This document shows positions 44,156-52,753 of a stretch of 64,000 nucleotides of DNA, one piece after another. The stretch's first letter is position 1; each line of letters opens with the position of its first letter. The notes beneath the pieces are model-generated. The model had not been told where the DNA came from and did not search any database. It saw only the letters and a program-made list of their open reading frames with translations. This DNA is from Streptomyces sp. TN58 (GTDB taxonomy: Bacteria; Actinomycetota; Actinomycetes; Streptomycetales; Streptomycetaceae), in contig NZ_CP018870.1 of the NCBI RefSeq assembly GCF_001941845.1, positions 5,742,001 to 5,806,000 on the forward strand. The letters are read 5' to 3'. A program made the position numbers and the translations under genes.

Positions 44156-46570
44156 ATGTCTCCCACAGAACCCGAAGGCATACGAGGGCGGTCGACGACG
44201 CGTCGGTGGCGCAACGTACGCCTGCGCACCCTCCTCATCTGGCTGGCCGTGGTCCCCACCGTGGCGATGGGCACCCAAGTCACGTTGACCGCCGACCGGT
44301 TGCTGGAGCAGTCCGCGCAGCTGCGCGCCGACGTGGAGGCAGCCGAGCGGGTCGGCGCACCCCTCTACACGCTCATGGTCGACATGCAGGCCGAGCGGAC
44401 GGCGACCGCGGCCCTGTGGGCGGGCACCGAAGGGGCCGAGGGCGAACTGCGCATACGGCGCGCCGCCACCGACTCGGCCGCCGCCGAGTTCGGCCGGCTC
44501 GCCGACGACCCGGCGAGGTCCTTCGCCGAAGTGACCGGGCAGCTCGGCAAACTGGCCGCCTACCGCCAGCGCGCGGACACCCGCAGCGGCGCCGCCGACA
44601 GCACGCTCGCCTACTACTCCGAGGTCATCGGCAAGGTCATCCAGGTCTACCAGCGGGAGTTCAGCCACGCCGAGGACGCCGAACTCGCCCAGGCCAGCCG
44701 CCCCGTGGTCTCGATGCTCCAGGCCACCGAGATGGTCGCGCGCGAGGACACCGTCCTGGCGCTCGCCGGACCGTCCGGAGAACTGGGCTTCGTCGGCTAC
44801 GACCAGTTCGTCAGCTCCCTGGGAGCCCAGCGCTACCTCCACGAGGCGCTGATCGTGCCGCACCTCGCGGAAGGCGACGAGCGGTTCTACGAACGGGTCG
44901 TCGGCTCCGCGGACTGGCAGACCAAGACACGTATCGAGAACGCGGTCCTCTCCGGCCACAAGGACACCGACACGGGCATCAGGGTGCCCGCCGAGGTCGG
45001 CGAATGGAAGTCCGCCCACGCCAACTTCTCCGTCCAGATGACCACGCTCAACATCGACCTGGCGCGCTCGGTGCTCACCCGCGGCGAGGCCAAGGCCGCC
45101 GAGCTGCAGACCGAGGTGACCTGGCTGATCGCCGGCAGCGGCGGCGGGCTGCTGGCCGTCGTCGTCGTGGTCGTCTTCACCACCCGGTCGGTCCTGCGCC
45201 GCCTGCGCGAACTGCACGAGCGCACCGTGACCGTGGCCGAGGACACCCTCCCCGACGTCGTCGCCCGGCTCCAGCGGGGGCAGACCGTGGACCCCGAGGC
45301 CCTGCCGGCCGTCAGCGGGGACCGGGACGAGGTCGGCCGCATCAGCGACGCCTTCGCCCGCGCCGTCGCCGTGTCGGTCGACGGACACCGGCAGCTGGCC
45401 GCGGAGCGCCACGGCTTCGGGCTGTTCGCCTCGGGCATCGCCTCGCGCACCGGGAACCTCGTCAGCCGCCAGCTGAGCCTGACCGAGGACATCCAGGACG
45501 CCTTCGGCCACGACGAGGCGCTGCTCGCCCAGTTGATGCGGTCCGACCAGCTGACGGTCGGCATGCGGCGGCAGGTCGAGAACCTCCTCATTCTGGCGGG
45601 CGGTGAGGTCCCCGACCCGCACACCGAGCCCATGCGCGTCGCCGACCTGCTGCGCGAAGCCGCCGCGGAGGTCGAGGACTTCCGGCGCATCGAGCGCCAG
45701 GCCCTGGACGAGACCAGCGTGGAGCCGAGCGCCATCAGTCAGATCAGCCACCTGCTGGCCGAGCTGCTGGACAACGCCACCCGGTTCTCCCCGCCCAAGT
45801 CCAAGGTGGTCATCCGCGCCGAACTCGTCGCGGACGGACTGACGGTGGAGATCGAGGACCGCGGGCCACGCGTGAGCCCCGAGCGGTACGAGGAGATGAA
45901 CGGGCGCCTGCACCAGGCGCCGCCGTACTCCGTCCTGGCGCAGAACGCGCACCGGCTCGGCCTCTTCGTCGTGGGCCACCTCGCCGACCAGCTCGGCGCC
46001 ACGGTCACCCTGCGCCGCTCGGTGTACGGCGGGACCTGCGCGGTGGTGGTCCTCCCGGCCGCACTGCTGCTGCCGACCGAGGGGGAGCCCCCGCGCGAGG
46101 ACCCGGTTCCGGCCGCGACCCCGGCCGCGGAACGGATCCCGGCCCCGGCCGCGGCCGCGGAGCACGCTGTGGAGCGGGCCGCGGAGCCCGAGTCGGCCGA
46201 GGCCGAGTCCGCCGAGACCCGGACTGCCGTGCCCGAGTCCGCCGCGGACCGCGAGCCGGAGCCGGTGGCGCACACGAGCGCCGGACTGCCCAGCCGCCGT
46301 ACGAAGACGCCCCGGCACGCACCCGCCGCCGTACCCGCACCCGCCGCCGTACCCGCGGCCCGCCCGGACGCCGCTGCCGCCCCCGCGCGCCCGGCCCTCC
46401 CCGAGCGTGTCCCGCAGGCCCACCTCGCCGACCAACTGCGCGCGCCCCGCGCGCCGGAAACACAGGTCCCCCAGGACAGCGCGACACCCGAAGAGGTCGC
46501 CGACGCCTGGGCGGACTACGAACAGGGGACCCAGACAGTGGAAGAAGAGCTCCGACGGGATCAGTCATGA
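44156..46570 (+). CDS. cvnA: Conservon sensor kinase-like protein CvnA
   Basis: An 804-residue membrane protein: TM1 (about 25-40), a large extracellular nitrate/nitrite-sensor-like domain (about 45-320), TM2 (322-345), a HAMP-like linker, an HATPase domain with N-box LAELLDNATRFSPP (about 532-546), and an Ala/Pro/Glu-rich tail (640-804). In related proteins a DHLATRMRR segment precedes the ATPase; here it reads SDQLTVGMRRQVENLL, with no His, and the G1 box is EDRGPR rather than DxGxG. It may therefore signal without autophosphorylation. ATG 44156 has GAGGA 5 bases upstream. It ends overlapping cvnB by 4 bases. Confidence 0.88.
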   Translation: MSPTEPEGIRGRSTTRRWRNVRLRTLLIWLAVVPTVAMGTQVTLTADRLLEQSAQLRADVEAAERVGAPLYTLMVDMQAERTATAALWAGTEGAEGELRIRRAATDSAAAEFGRLADDPARSFAEVTGQLGKLAAYRQRADTRSGAADSTLAYYSEVIGKVIQVYQREFSHAEDAELAQASRPVVSMLQATEMVAREDTVLALAGPSGELGFVGYDQFVSSLGAQRYLHEALIVPHLAEGDERFYERVVGSADWQTKTRIENAVLSGHKDTDTGIRVPAEVGEWKSAHANFSVQMTTLNIDLARSVLTRGEAKAAELQTEVTWLIAGSGGGLLAVVVVVVFTTRSVLRRLRELHERTVTVAEDTLPDVVARLQRGQTVDPEALPAVSGDRDEVGRISDAFARAVAVSVDGHRQLAAERHGFGLFASGIASRTGNLVSRQLSLTEDIQDAFGHDEALLAQLMRSDQLTVGMRRQVENLLILAGGEVPDPHTEPMRVADLLREAAAEVEDFRRIERQALDETSVEPSAISQISHLLAELLDNATRFSPPKSKVVIRAELVADGLTVEIEDRGPRVSPERYEEMNGRLHQAPPYSVLAQNAHRLGLFVVGHLADQLGATVTLRRSVYGGTCAVVVLPAALLLPTEGEPPREDPVPAATPAAERIPAPAAAAEHAVERAAEPESAEAESAETRTAVPESAADREPEPVAHTSAGLPSRRTKTPRHAPAAVPAPAAVPAARPDAAAAPARPALPERVPQAHLADQLRAPRAPETQVPQDSATPEEVADAWADYEQGTQTVEEELRRDQS

Positions 46571-46986
46571 CCACCTCATCGAACACCGCGGCATCCAACG
46601 ACGCGATCTACAGCGTCCTCGACAACAACCTGAGCAGAATCGCCGGCATCCAGGGAGCGGTGCTCCTGTCCAACGACGGCATCCGCCTCAGCGCCTACCT
46701 GCTGGACCAGCCCCAGGCCGAACGCATGGCGGCCGCCGCCTCCGGCATCGCCTCCACGATGAAGGCGATATCCCGGGAGATCGACGGCGGCCGCGTCATC
46801 CGCCAGCTCGTCGAGATGGACGACCGGTACCTGTGCATCGTCGGGTGCGGGGAGGGCAGCACGCTCATCGTGGTGACCTCCCGCAAGGCCCGCCTCGGCG
46901 AACTGGGCGGCGAGGCCGTACGCACCGCGCAGGCGCTCGGCGAATGGCTGGGCACCCCCGAGCGCGGCCAGACGCCGAACCGGTAA
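46567..46986 (+). CDS. cvnB: Roadblock/LC7 protein CvnB
   Basis: A 139-residue roadblock/LC7 protein (NLSRIAGIQGAVLLSNDGIRLS, then DDRYLCIVGCGEGSTLIVV). In conservons CvnB proteins associate with CvnA and the GTPase CvnD at the membrane, in a heterotrimeric-G-protein-like arrangement (S. coelicolor work on cvn9). It overlaps cvnA (ATGA) and its stop TAA shares one base with the cvnC ATG, so translation is coupled through the operon. Confidence 0.92.
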   Translation: MTTSSNTAASNDAIYSVLDNNLSRIAGIQGAVLLSNDGIRLSAYLLDQPQAERMAAAASGIASTMKAISREIDGGRVIRQLVEMDDRYLCIVGCGEGSTLIVVTSRKARLGELGGEAVRTAQALGEWLGTPERGQTPNR

Positions 46987-47375
46987 TGCCGCCGCAGGAC
47001 GAGCCGCAGGCGCCGCCGCCGCAGCAGCCCGCAAGTCGCCGCCGTACGCGGCTGTACGCCCTCACCGACGGCCGTACAGCCGCACAGCACACCGTCCTGA
47101 CCATGGACACCACCATCACGGCGGCGGACGCCGACGACGCGCACGGGGCGCTGCCCACCGAGTGGCAGGAGATCCTCGACCTGTGCGCGCCGCCGGGCGG
47201 GCGGGCGGTCGCGGAGATAGCGGCACGGATGAACATCCGCCTCACCCCGATGACGCTGCTCCTCGGGGAACTCGCCGAACGCGGGCTGATCACCCACCGG
47301 CCGCCTCTGGCGGCCTCCGACACCACCGACGTCAACCTGCTCATGAGAATCAGGGACAGCCTTGCCCGGATATGA
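46986..47375 (+). CDS. cvnC: DUF742 protein CvnC
   Basis: A 129-residue DUF742 protein: RRTRLYALTDGRTAA, then a helical core (LPTEWQEILDLCAPPGGRAVAEIAARMNIRL) resembling a winged helix, ending in VNLLMRIRDSLARI. Its role in the conservon complex is not established. It overlaps cvnB by 1 base and cvnD by 14 bases. Confidence 0.92.
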   Translation: MPPQDEPQAPPPQQPASRRRTRLYALTDGRTAAQHTVLTMDTTITAADADDAHGALPTEWQEILDLCAPPGGRAVAEIAARMNIRLTPMTLLLGELAERGLITHRPPLAASDTTDVNLLMRIRDSLARI

Positions 47376-47967
47376 AACGCCCGCCACACCCGCCCCGGGG
47401 GAACCGGCCCCGGTCAAGATCCTGATAGCCGGCGGATTCGGGGTCGGCAAGACCACCCTGGTGCAGACGATCTCCGAGATCGAGCCGCTGCGGACGGAGG
47501 AGCGGCTGACGGCCGCGGGCGTCGGCGTCGACGACCTCGAAGGCATCGAGTCCAAGAACCTCACCACCGTGGCGATGGACTTCGGACGGATCACGCTCAC
47601 CGACGCCGGCGTCGTCCTCTACCTGTTCGGCACGCCGGGCCAGGAACGCTTCTGGTTCATGTGGGACGACCTCCTGGGCGGCGCCCTCGGGGCGATCGTG
47701 CTGGTCGACACGCGGCGCCTCGACCGCAGCTTCGCGGCCGTCGACTTCTTCGAGAGCCGCGGCCTGCCCTTCGTGGTCGGCGCGAACTGCTTCCACGGCG
47801 AACAGCCCTACACCGCCGAGGAGATCGGGGCGGCCCTGCACCTGCGGGATCCGAACACGCCCGTCCTCATGCTCGACGCCCGCTCGCGCACGGACGTCCG
47901 CGCGTCCCTGCTCGCCCTCCTCGACGTCCTCATCGACCAGGCCCGCCAGGCCCCCGCCACCGGCTGA
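47362..47967 (+). CDS. cvnD: Conservon GTPase CvnD
   Basis: A 201-residue small GTPase-like ATP/GTP-binding protein: P-loop LIAGGFGVGKTTLVQ, switch-2 LFGTPGQERFWFMWDD. The stop falls inside a 21-bp triple repeat. The start is TTG 47362; no in-frame ATG or GTG is closer to the P-loop. In other conservons CvnD binds nucleotide and is modulated by CvnB and CvnC. No P450 (cvnE) follows on this strand, but a P450 lies in the converging cluster. Confidence 0.9.
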   Translation: MPGYETPATPAPGEPAPVKILIAGGFGVGKTTLVQTISEIEPLRTEERLTAAGVGVDDLEGIESKNLTTVAMDFGRITLTDAGVVLYLFGTPGQERFWFMWDDLLGGALGAIVLVDTRRLDRSFAAVDFFESRGLPFVVGANCFHGEQPYTAEEIGAALHLRDPNTPVLMLDARSRTDVRASLLALLDVLIDQARQAPATG

Positions 47968-48013
47968 CGGTCCCCCGCCACCGGCTGACGGTCCCCCGTC
48001 ACCGGCTGACGGC
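47951..48013. repeat. Three tandem 21-bp repeats across convergent stop codons
   Basis: Units 47951-47971, 47972-47992 and 47993-48013: the first two are identical and the third differs at two bases. Each reads CCCCCGCCACCGGCTGACGGT or close. The cvnD stop (47965-47967) lies in unit 1 and the stop of the minus-strand SDR gene (47999-48001) in unit 3. Confidence 0.85.
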
Positions 48014-48913
48014 CCCGGCCCGGACCGCCACCACGTCTCCCAGATGGTCCGCCAGCGTGCGCCGCGGGAGCCAGCCCCGGGCGCGGGCCCGGGTCAGGTC
48101 CAGGACCACCGGGTGGGCCAGCTGGTCCACCGCGTACCGGCTCAGGGCCGGCTCGGCGGTCGCCAGCGCCTCCGCGACCCGGGCCGCCGTACGGGCCACC
48201 CGCAGCGGCAGGTGCCGGACGCGGGCGCGGACGCCGTGCGCGTCCAGCACCGCGCGGACCGCGGTGTCCCGCCCGTACGGCTGCCCGTCGGCGATGTTGT
48301 ACGCCCCCGGCGGCCAGGCCGCAGCCGCGAGGCAGGCGTCCGCCAGGTTCTCCACGGCCGTCAGGCTCAGCCGTACGTCCGGGCCCGGCAGCAGCAGGGT
48401 CCCCGCCCGTACCCGGGACAGCAGCCGCGGCAGCAGCGTGGTGTCACCCGGCCCGTACACGGCCCGCGGCCGCAACACCACCGCCCCGGCGGCCAGCGCC
48501 AGCTCCTCGCCCGCCGCCTTCGTACGGCCGTAGGCGTTCAACTGCCCGGCGCGCGGATGGTCCTCGCCGACCAGGGAGCGGTCGAGCCGCGGGTCGTAGA
48601 CGCTGGCACTGCTCACCCACACCACCGGCCGGCCCGCCGCGGCCCGTAGCAGCCGCTCGGTACCGACGACGTTGACCTCCTGCATCAGCGCCTCCGCCGC
48701 GGAACCGGGGGAGGGATCGCCGACCGCCGCCGCGCAGTGCACCACCACGTCCACGCCGGTGAGGTCCGGGTCGCCCGCGGCCGCGTCCCAGAACCGGTGC
48801 CCGCCCACCGGTCCCGGCCGGCGGCCCAGCCCCACCACCCGCGCACCGGCCGCCGCCGCGGTGCGCGCCACGTGCCCGCCGCAGAAGCCGCTCGCGCCCG
48901 TCACCGCGATCAC
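47999..48913 (-). CDS. NAD-dependent epimerase/dehydratase-family extended SDR, OleD-like
   Basis: A 304-residue extended SDR. Cofactor motif VTGASGFCGGHV at the N-terminus, active-site SSASVY and YGRTKAAGE (YxxxK), then VVLRPRAVYGPGDTTLLPRLL typical of 3-beta-HSD/OleD relatives. OleD reduces a 2-alkyl-3-ketoacid to the 3-hydroxyacid. GTG 48913 is preferred because it overlaps the P450 stop by 4 bases; GTG 48931 is also in frame. It is the last gene of the minus-strand cluster. Homology to OleD rather than a sugar epimerase is inferred from the neighbours. Confidence 0.82.
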   Translation of the reverse strand: MIAVTGASGFCGGHVARTAAAAGARVVGLGRRPGPVGGHRFWDAAAGDPDLTGVDVVVHCAAAVGDPSPGSAAEALMQEVNVVGTERLLRAAAGRPVVWVSSASVYDPRLDRSLVGEDHPRAGQLNAYGRTKAAGEELALAAGAVVLRPRAVYGPGDTTLLPRLLSRVRAGTLLLPGPDVRLSLTAVENLADACLAAAAWPPGAYNIADGQPYGRDTAVRAVLDAHGVRARVRHLPLRVARTAARVAEALATAEPALSRYAVDQLAHPVVLDLTRARARGWLPRRTLADHLGDVVAVRAGAVSR

Positions 48914-50070
48914 GACGCCGCCCGTAGGCACAGCGTCCGCCAGCCCGGCAGGGCAGCGCCCCGGTCCACGCGGGCGCGTGTCACCACCGGCCGGTGGGGG
49001 GCCAGCGCCGCCAGTACGTCGGCCAGCTGGACGGCCGCGAGCCGGGCCCCGGGGCACGTGTGCGCCCCGGCCCCGAACACCAGTCGGGACACCGCCGGTT
49101 CCGCGGGGTCGCGGGCGTCCGGGTCGCGCCGGTGCGCGTCCGCCGCGTGCCGGGCGACCAGCAGCAGCCGGTCGCCGGCCCGCACCGGGCAGCCGCCGAC
49201 CGTGCCGTCCGCGGCGGCCACCCGCGGCAGCAGCGGCGAGGCCGCGGTGACCCGCAGCAACTCGGCCGCCAGGGCCGGGCGAAGTGCCTCGTCGGCTGCC
49301 TGGTCCCACAGCCCCGCGTCGGCGCACCAGGCCACGGCCCGCGGCAGCGCCGCCACGGTGGTGTTCACGGCGGCCACCGCCACCATCGCCGCGAGCGCGC
49401 CGTCGACACCGTGCCCGCGCATGTGCCGGGTGGGACAGGGCCGGTGGGCCGCACGGGCGTCTTCCGCCGCCTCGCCGCCCAGCAGGTCGCGGAGCCGGCC
49501 GGCGGCCCGGGCGGCGGCGGCCTCGGCGCGCGGGCGGCGGGGGCCGGGCAGGTGGCTGCGTACGGCGGCGGCCGCGGCCTCGGCGGCGGCCCGCGCGACC
49601 CCGTACGGGTCGGCGCCGGAGCCGAGCAGCGCGCACACCACCGTCCCGGACAGTTCCCGGGCCAGCTCGACGAGGTCCACCTCCCGGCCCTCGGCGAGCG
49701 GCGCGAGACGGCGTACGAGCAGGGGCTGCCAGCGGGCCCGCAGCTCCTCCACCCCGGCGGTGCCGAGGCCGCCCGCGAGGTCCCGCCGGTCGGCCCGGTG
49801 CCCGCCGCCCTCCTGGTCGAAGAGCACACCCCCGTCGCCCCCCAGCGCGGAGCGCGCCGCGGCGCCGGTGGTGCCCTCGGCGGTCCGGTCGAGCGGCAGC
49901 CCGGTCAGCGCCTCCCGGTAGGCGTCCGTGCCGTGCACCAGCATGGTCCGGCCCAGTCGGCGCACGGGACGGCCGCGGGTGGCGGCGAGCAGCCCGAACA
50001 GCACGGGATGGCCGCCCAGATAGACCCGGCGGTCACGGCGACGCGCCCGGGCATGCGACGTGGGACTCAT
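48910..50070 (-). CDS. Cytochrome P450 of the Ole-like cluster
   Basis: A 386-residue P450. Heme motif FGAGAHTCPGARLAAVQLA, ExxR in AAELLRVTA and a proximal region RGRPVRRLGRTMLV support the family. The I-helix is divergent (VAVAAVNTTVAAL): no AGxE/D, with Asn before TT. ATG 50070 has GGAGGT 8 bases upstream. It overlaps the SDR by 4 bases and is separated from the AMP-ligase gene by a 461-base repeat-rich gap. I infer that it oxidises the acyl chain or the lactone product; it might instead serve the converging conservon, since some conservons carry a P450 (CvnE). Confidence 0.85.
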   Translation of the reverse strand: MSPTSHARARRRDRRVYLGGHPVLFGLLAATRGRPVRRLGRTMLVHGTDAYREALTGLPLDRTAEGTTGAAARSALGGDGGVLFDQEGGGHRADRRDLAGGLGTAGVEELRARWQPLLVRRLAPLAEGREVDLVELARELSGTVVCALLGSGADPYGVARAAAEAAAAAVRSHLPGPRRPRAEAAAARAAGRLRDLLGGEAAEDARAAHRPCPTRHMRGHGVDGALAAMVAVAAVNTTVAALPRAVAWCADAGLWDQAADEALRPALAAELLRVTAASPLLPRVAAADGTVGGCPVRAGDRLLLVARHAADAHRRDPDARDPAEPAVSRLVFGAGAHTCPGARLAAVQLADVLAALAPHRPVVTRARVDRGAALPGWRTLCLRAAS

Positions 50071-50531
50071 CAGGGCGGTACCTCCGTGGAACGTGCGGAC
50101 GAGGGGAAAGAGCGGGCTGCCACGGCCGTACGCCGCCCCCGGCCGGCGGCGCGGCTCCGGCTCGGCGGCCCGGACACCGGCCGCCGGGCCGCGCGGACGC
50201 GGTATGGGGCCCAGGCCTGGCGGCTCGGCCGGCGCCTGACGGCAAGAACAACGGCGTGGTGGCCGTAACACAGGCGGCCCTGCGGCTCGGCGCGGACAGC
50301 GGTACGGCGGCCCGGACACGGGCCGGTGGCCGGCATGCCGGCCGCCGGGCCGCGCGGACGCGGTATCGGGCGCAGGGAGGCGGCTGGGCCGTGGCCTGAC
50401 GCCTCGAACGACGGCGTGGTGGCCCGGACACCGGGCCCGGCGGCGCGGCTCCGGCCGGGTGGCTCGGCCCCGGCCCGGCGGCCCGGACACCGGCCCGGCG
50501 GGGGTTGCTGTCGGCGCGGTGGGGCCGGTTC
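50071..50531. repeat. Repeat-rich 461-bp gap between P450 and AMP-ligase genes
   Basis: No coding gene is supported here. GGCCGCCGGGCCGCGCGGACGCGGTAT occurs at 50179-50205 and 50340-50366 (161 bases apart), and ACGGCGTGGTGGCC at 50251 and 50411 (160 apart), showing an imperfect tandem duplication of about 160 bases. CGGCCCGGACAC recurs in further partial copies near 50309, 50424 and 50480. The region may hold a second promoter for the P450-SDR pair. Confidence 0.8.
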
Positions 50532-52010
50532 TCACGCCGGGCCCAGGTGCCGGGCCGCCAGGGCGGCCGTCGCCGCACGGTCCGGTTTGCGCGAGCGCCC
50601 CGACAGCGGGATCCGCGCGAGGAGCACCTCGTCCGGGCGGGCCGTGCCCATCCGGGCGACCGGCTCCGACAGGGCCGCGCGCAGCGCCGGTTCGTCAGCG
50701 CCGCGCTGCGGCTGCACGACGGCGACGAGGCGTTCGTCGCCGTCGCCCGCCGGGATCCCGACGAGCACGGCCAGCTCCACCCCCGGCACGTGCAGGGCGG
50801 GCTCGTACAGGCCCGGGTAGATGTTCTCGGCCCGGCGCAGCACCATGTCCTTGCACCGGCCCTCCAGGACGATCCGGCCCCCGGCGTCCAGCCGCGCCCG
50901 GTCGCCCGTACGCACCCACGGATCGGGATCCTCGCCGAGGTAGCGGTGGCGGGCCGCCGGCCCGGCCAGCAGCAGCTGGCCGTCGCCGTCCCGGTCGGCC
51001 CGTACGCCGGGCAGCGGGGCCCCGACCAGGTCCCCGGCCCCCTCGAAGGCGGACTTCTCCCGGGACTCGACCGCCGCGGCGGGGAACAGTTCGGTGAGCG
51101 CGTACACACCCCAGGCCTCCGCCGCGCCCGCGTCCCGTACGCGTTCCAGCAGGCCGGCGCCTGCCGGGGCGGAGCCCGTCCACACCCGGCCGTGGAACCG
51201 GGCGCCGGCCCCCAGAGCGTCCCGCAGCCGGGGCGGGGTCAGATAGCTGTCGCAGGGCCGCAGCCGGTGCAACTGCCGTGCCAGTACCCGGGCGTTGCCG
51301 GCCGGCAGGGCCACGGCGGCGCCGCGGGTCAGGGCGGGGACGAGGACGAAGAAGGTGCCGCCGAGCACCGGATCGTCCCCGCGGGCGTCGAACAGGGAGG
51401 AGACCGTCGCCATGCCCGCCGAAAGGCTCGCCCGGGTGTGCACCACGGCGCGCGGCCGGGAGGTGGTCCCGGAGGTGAACACGATCACCGCGTCGGCGTC
51501 GCCGTCCACGGCGGCGGACGCGGGCACGCCGAGCCGCGGAGCCCCCGGGTCCAGTGCGGGCGCGCACCCCGGCAGCCGGGGTCCGACGGTGGCCACCGGG
51601 CCCAGGCCTGCCAGGTCGGGCAGGGCGAGCCCGGCGCGGCGGGCCAGCGGCCGGGCCCAGCCCGCCACGGCCTGCGCGGCCGCGTCGGCCAGCACCAGCG
51701 CGGGCCGCGCCAGCGCGAGGCGGGCCCGCAGGACGTCGGGCCCGGCGCCCGGGTCCAGGACGGCCCCGCGCAGCCCCAGCCGCCACAGCGCCAGCAGCAT
51801 GGCGAGGGCCCGCGGTCCGGGGCGTACGGCGACCCCGACGGTGTCGCCGGCGCGCAGCCCGCGCGCGTGCAGGGCGGCGGCGAACGCGTCGGCCAGCTCG
51901 GCGACGTCGCCGCGGGTGGCCCGCACCCGGGGCGCGCCGGTACGGGTCGCGGTGAGGACGGCGGGCCGCTCGGGGCGGCTGCGCAGCGCGTGGTCGAGTC
52001 GGTCCAGCAT
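50532..52010 (-). CDS. AMP-dependent acyl ligase-like enzyme, OleC-like
   Basis: A 492-residue ANL-superfamily enzyme. The P-loop-like motif is VIVFTSGTTSRPRAVVHT, followed by WGVYALTELFPAAAV, the hinge ADRDGDG...VRTGDRARLDAGGRIVLEGRCKDMVLRRAENIYP, and the C-terminal Lys in LSGRSRKPDRA. OleC relatives turn 3-hydroxy-2-alkyl acids into beta-lactones using ATP; other members make acyl-adenylates or acyl-CoA. The OleC reading rests on its position with OleA- and OleD-like genes. ATG 52010 overlaps the GT2 stop by one base (TGATG). Confidence 0.82.
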   Translation of the reverse strand: MLDRLDHALRSRPERPAVLTATRTGAPRVRATRGDVAELADAFAAALHARGLRAGDTVGVAVRPGPRALAMLLALWRLGLRGAVLDPGAGPDVLRARLALARPALVLADAAAQAVAGWARPLARRAGLALPDLAGLGPVATVGPRLPGCAPALDPGAPRLGVPASAAVDGDADAVIVFTSGTTSRPRAVVHTRASLSAGMATVSSLFDARGDDPVLGGTFFVLVPALTRGAAVALPAGNARVLARQLHRLRPCDSYLTPPRLRDALGAGARFHGRVWTGSAPAGAGLLERVRDAGAAEAWGVYALTELFPAAAVESREKSAFEGAGDLVGAPLPGVRADRDGDGQLLLAGPAARHRYLGEDPDPWVRTGDRARLDAGGRIVLEGRCKDMVLRRAENIYPGLYEPALHVPGVELAVLVGIPAGDGDERLVAVVQPQRGADEPALRAALSEPVARMGTARPDEVLLARIPLSGRSRKPDRAATAALAARHLGPA

Positions 52011-52753
52011 CAGCGGGGGTCGTCCGTTCCGTGTGGTCCGCTGCCCTGGTCCAGGTACCAGCGGGCGGTGCCGGCGATCCCGTAGGCCCGCAGGCGCCGC
52101 GTCGAGTTCTCCACGACCATCTCCCGGCAGTGGACGATCCGGTCGGTGTGGCGGCGTACGGCGTTGAGGAACAGCCGGTCGGTCGGCGAGGGGCGCCGCG
52201 GCATCCCGCCGACGGCCAGGTACAGCTCGGCGGTGATCGCCATGTTGTTCCCGGCGTGCATGCGGTACGGGGCACGGTAGCCGTGGCGGCGGGCGTGCCG
52301 CGGCCGCAGCCGCCCGAAGAGGGCGGCGAGCACCACCAGCACGGCGAAACCGGCCCGACCCAGCGGGCCGTGCTCGTCGCGCCGGGCCGTGATCCGCCCG
52401 CACACCAGCCCGGGCCGGCGGGTGAGCGCGGCCCGCGCGGCCGCCGTCCAGCCGGGCCGGGGCAGGCAGTCGGCGTCGGTGCGGGCGAGGAACGCCGCCC
52501 CCCGGCCGATCGCGTACCGGAAACCGGTGTCCACGGCGGATCCGACACCCTTCTCGGGCTCCTCGACCACCTCCACCGGGAAGGGCGCGGCGGCCGCGAA
52601 CTCCCGGGCGACGGCTCCCGTGCCGTCCGCCGAGGCGTTGTCGACTACGAGGAGGGTGAAGTCCAGGTCCCGCTGCGCGGCGAGCGCCCGCAGGGTGTCC
52701 GCGAGCCGGGCCTCCTCGTCGTGCGCGGGCACCACGACCCACATGCGGCTCAC
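52010..52753 (-). CDS. GT2-family glycosyltransferase in the Ole-like cluster
   Basis: A 247-residue transferase: MWVVVPAHDEEARLADTLRAL, then LLVVDNASADGTG, a DxD-like ARTDADCLPRPGW and the acceptor-side AGNNMAITAELYLAVGG. A short hydrophobic stretch (AGFAVLVVLAALFG) suggests membrane association. GTG 52753 overlaps the ketosynthase stop by 4 bases. It is not a known member of ole clusters. It may glycosylate the lipid product or use a lipid acceptor; both are inference. Confidence 0.85.
   Translation of the reverse strand: MSRMWVVVPAHDEEARLADTLRALAAQRDLDFTLLVVDNASADGTGAVAREFAAAAPFPVEVVEEPEKGVGSAVDTGFRYAIGRGAAFLARTDADCLPRPGWTAAARAALTRRPGLVCGRITARRDEHGPLGRAGFAVLVVLAALFGRLRPRHARRHGYRAPYRMHAGNNMAITAELYLAVGGMPRRPSPTDRLFLNAVRRHTDRIVHCREMVVENSTRRLRAYGIAGTARWYLDQGSGPHGTDDPR

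Noticed and set aside
50033..51109. Possible gene in the repeat-rich gap
   Set aside because: The frame runs through AMP-ligase coding DNA antiphase and consists of Arg/Pro/Gly-rich sequence without motifs.
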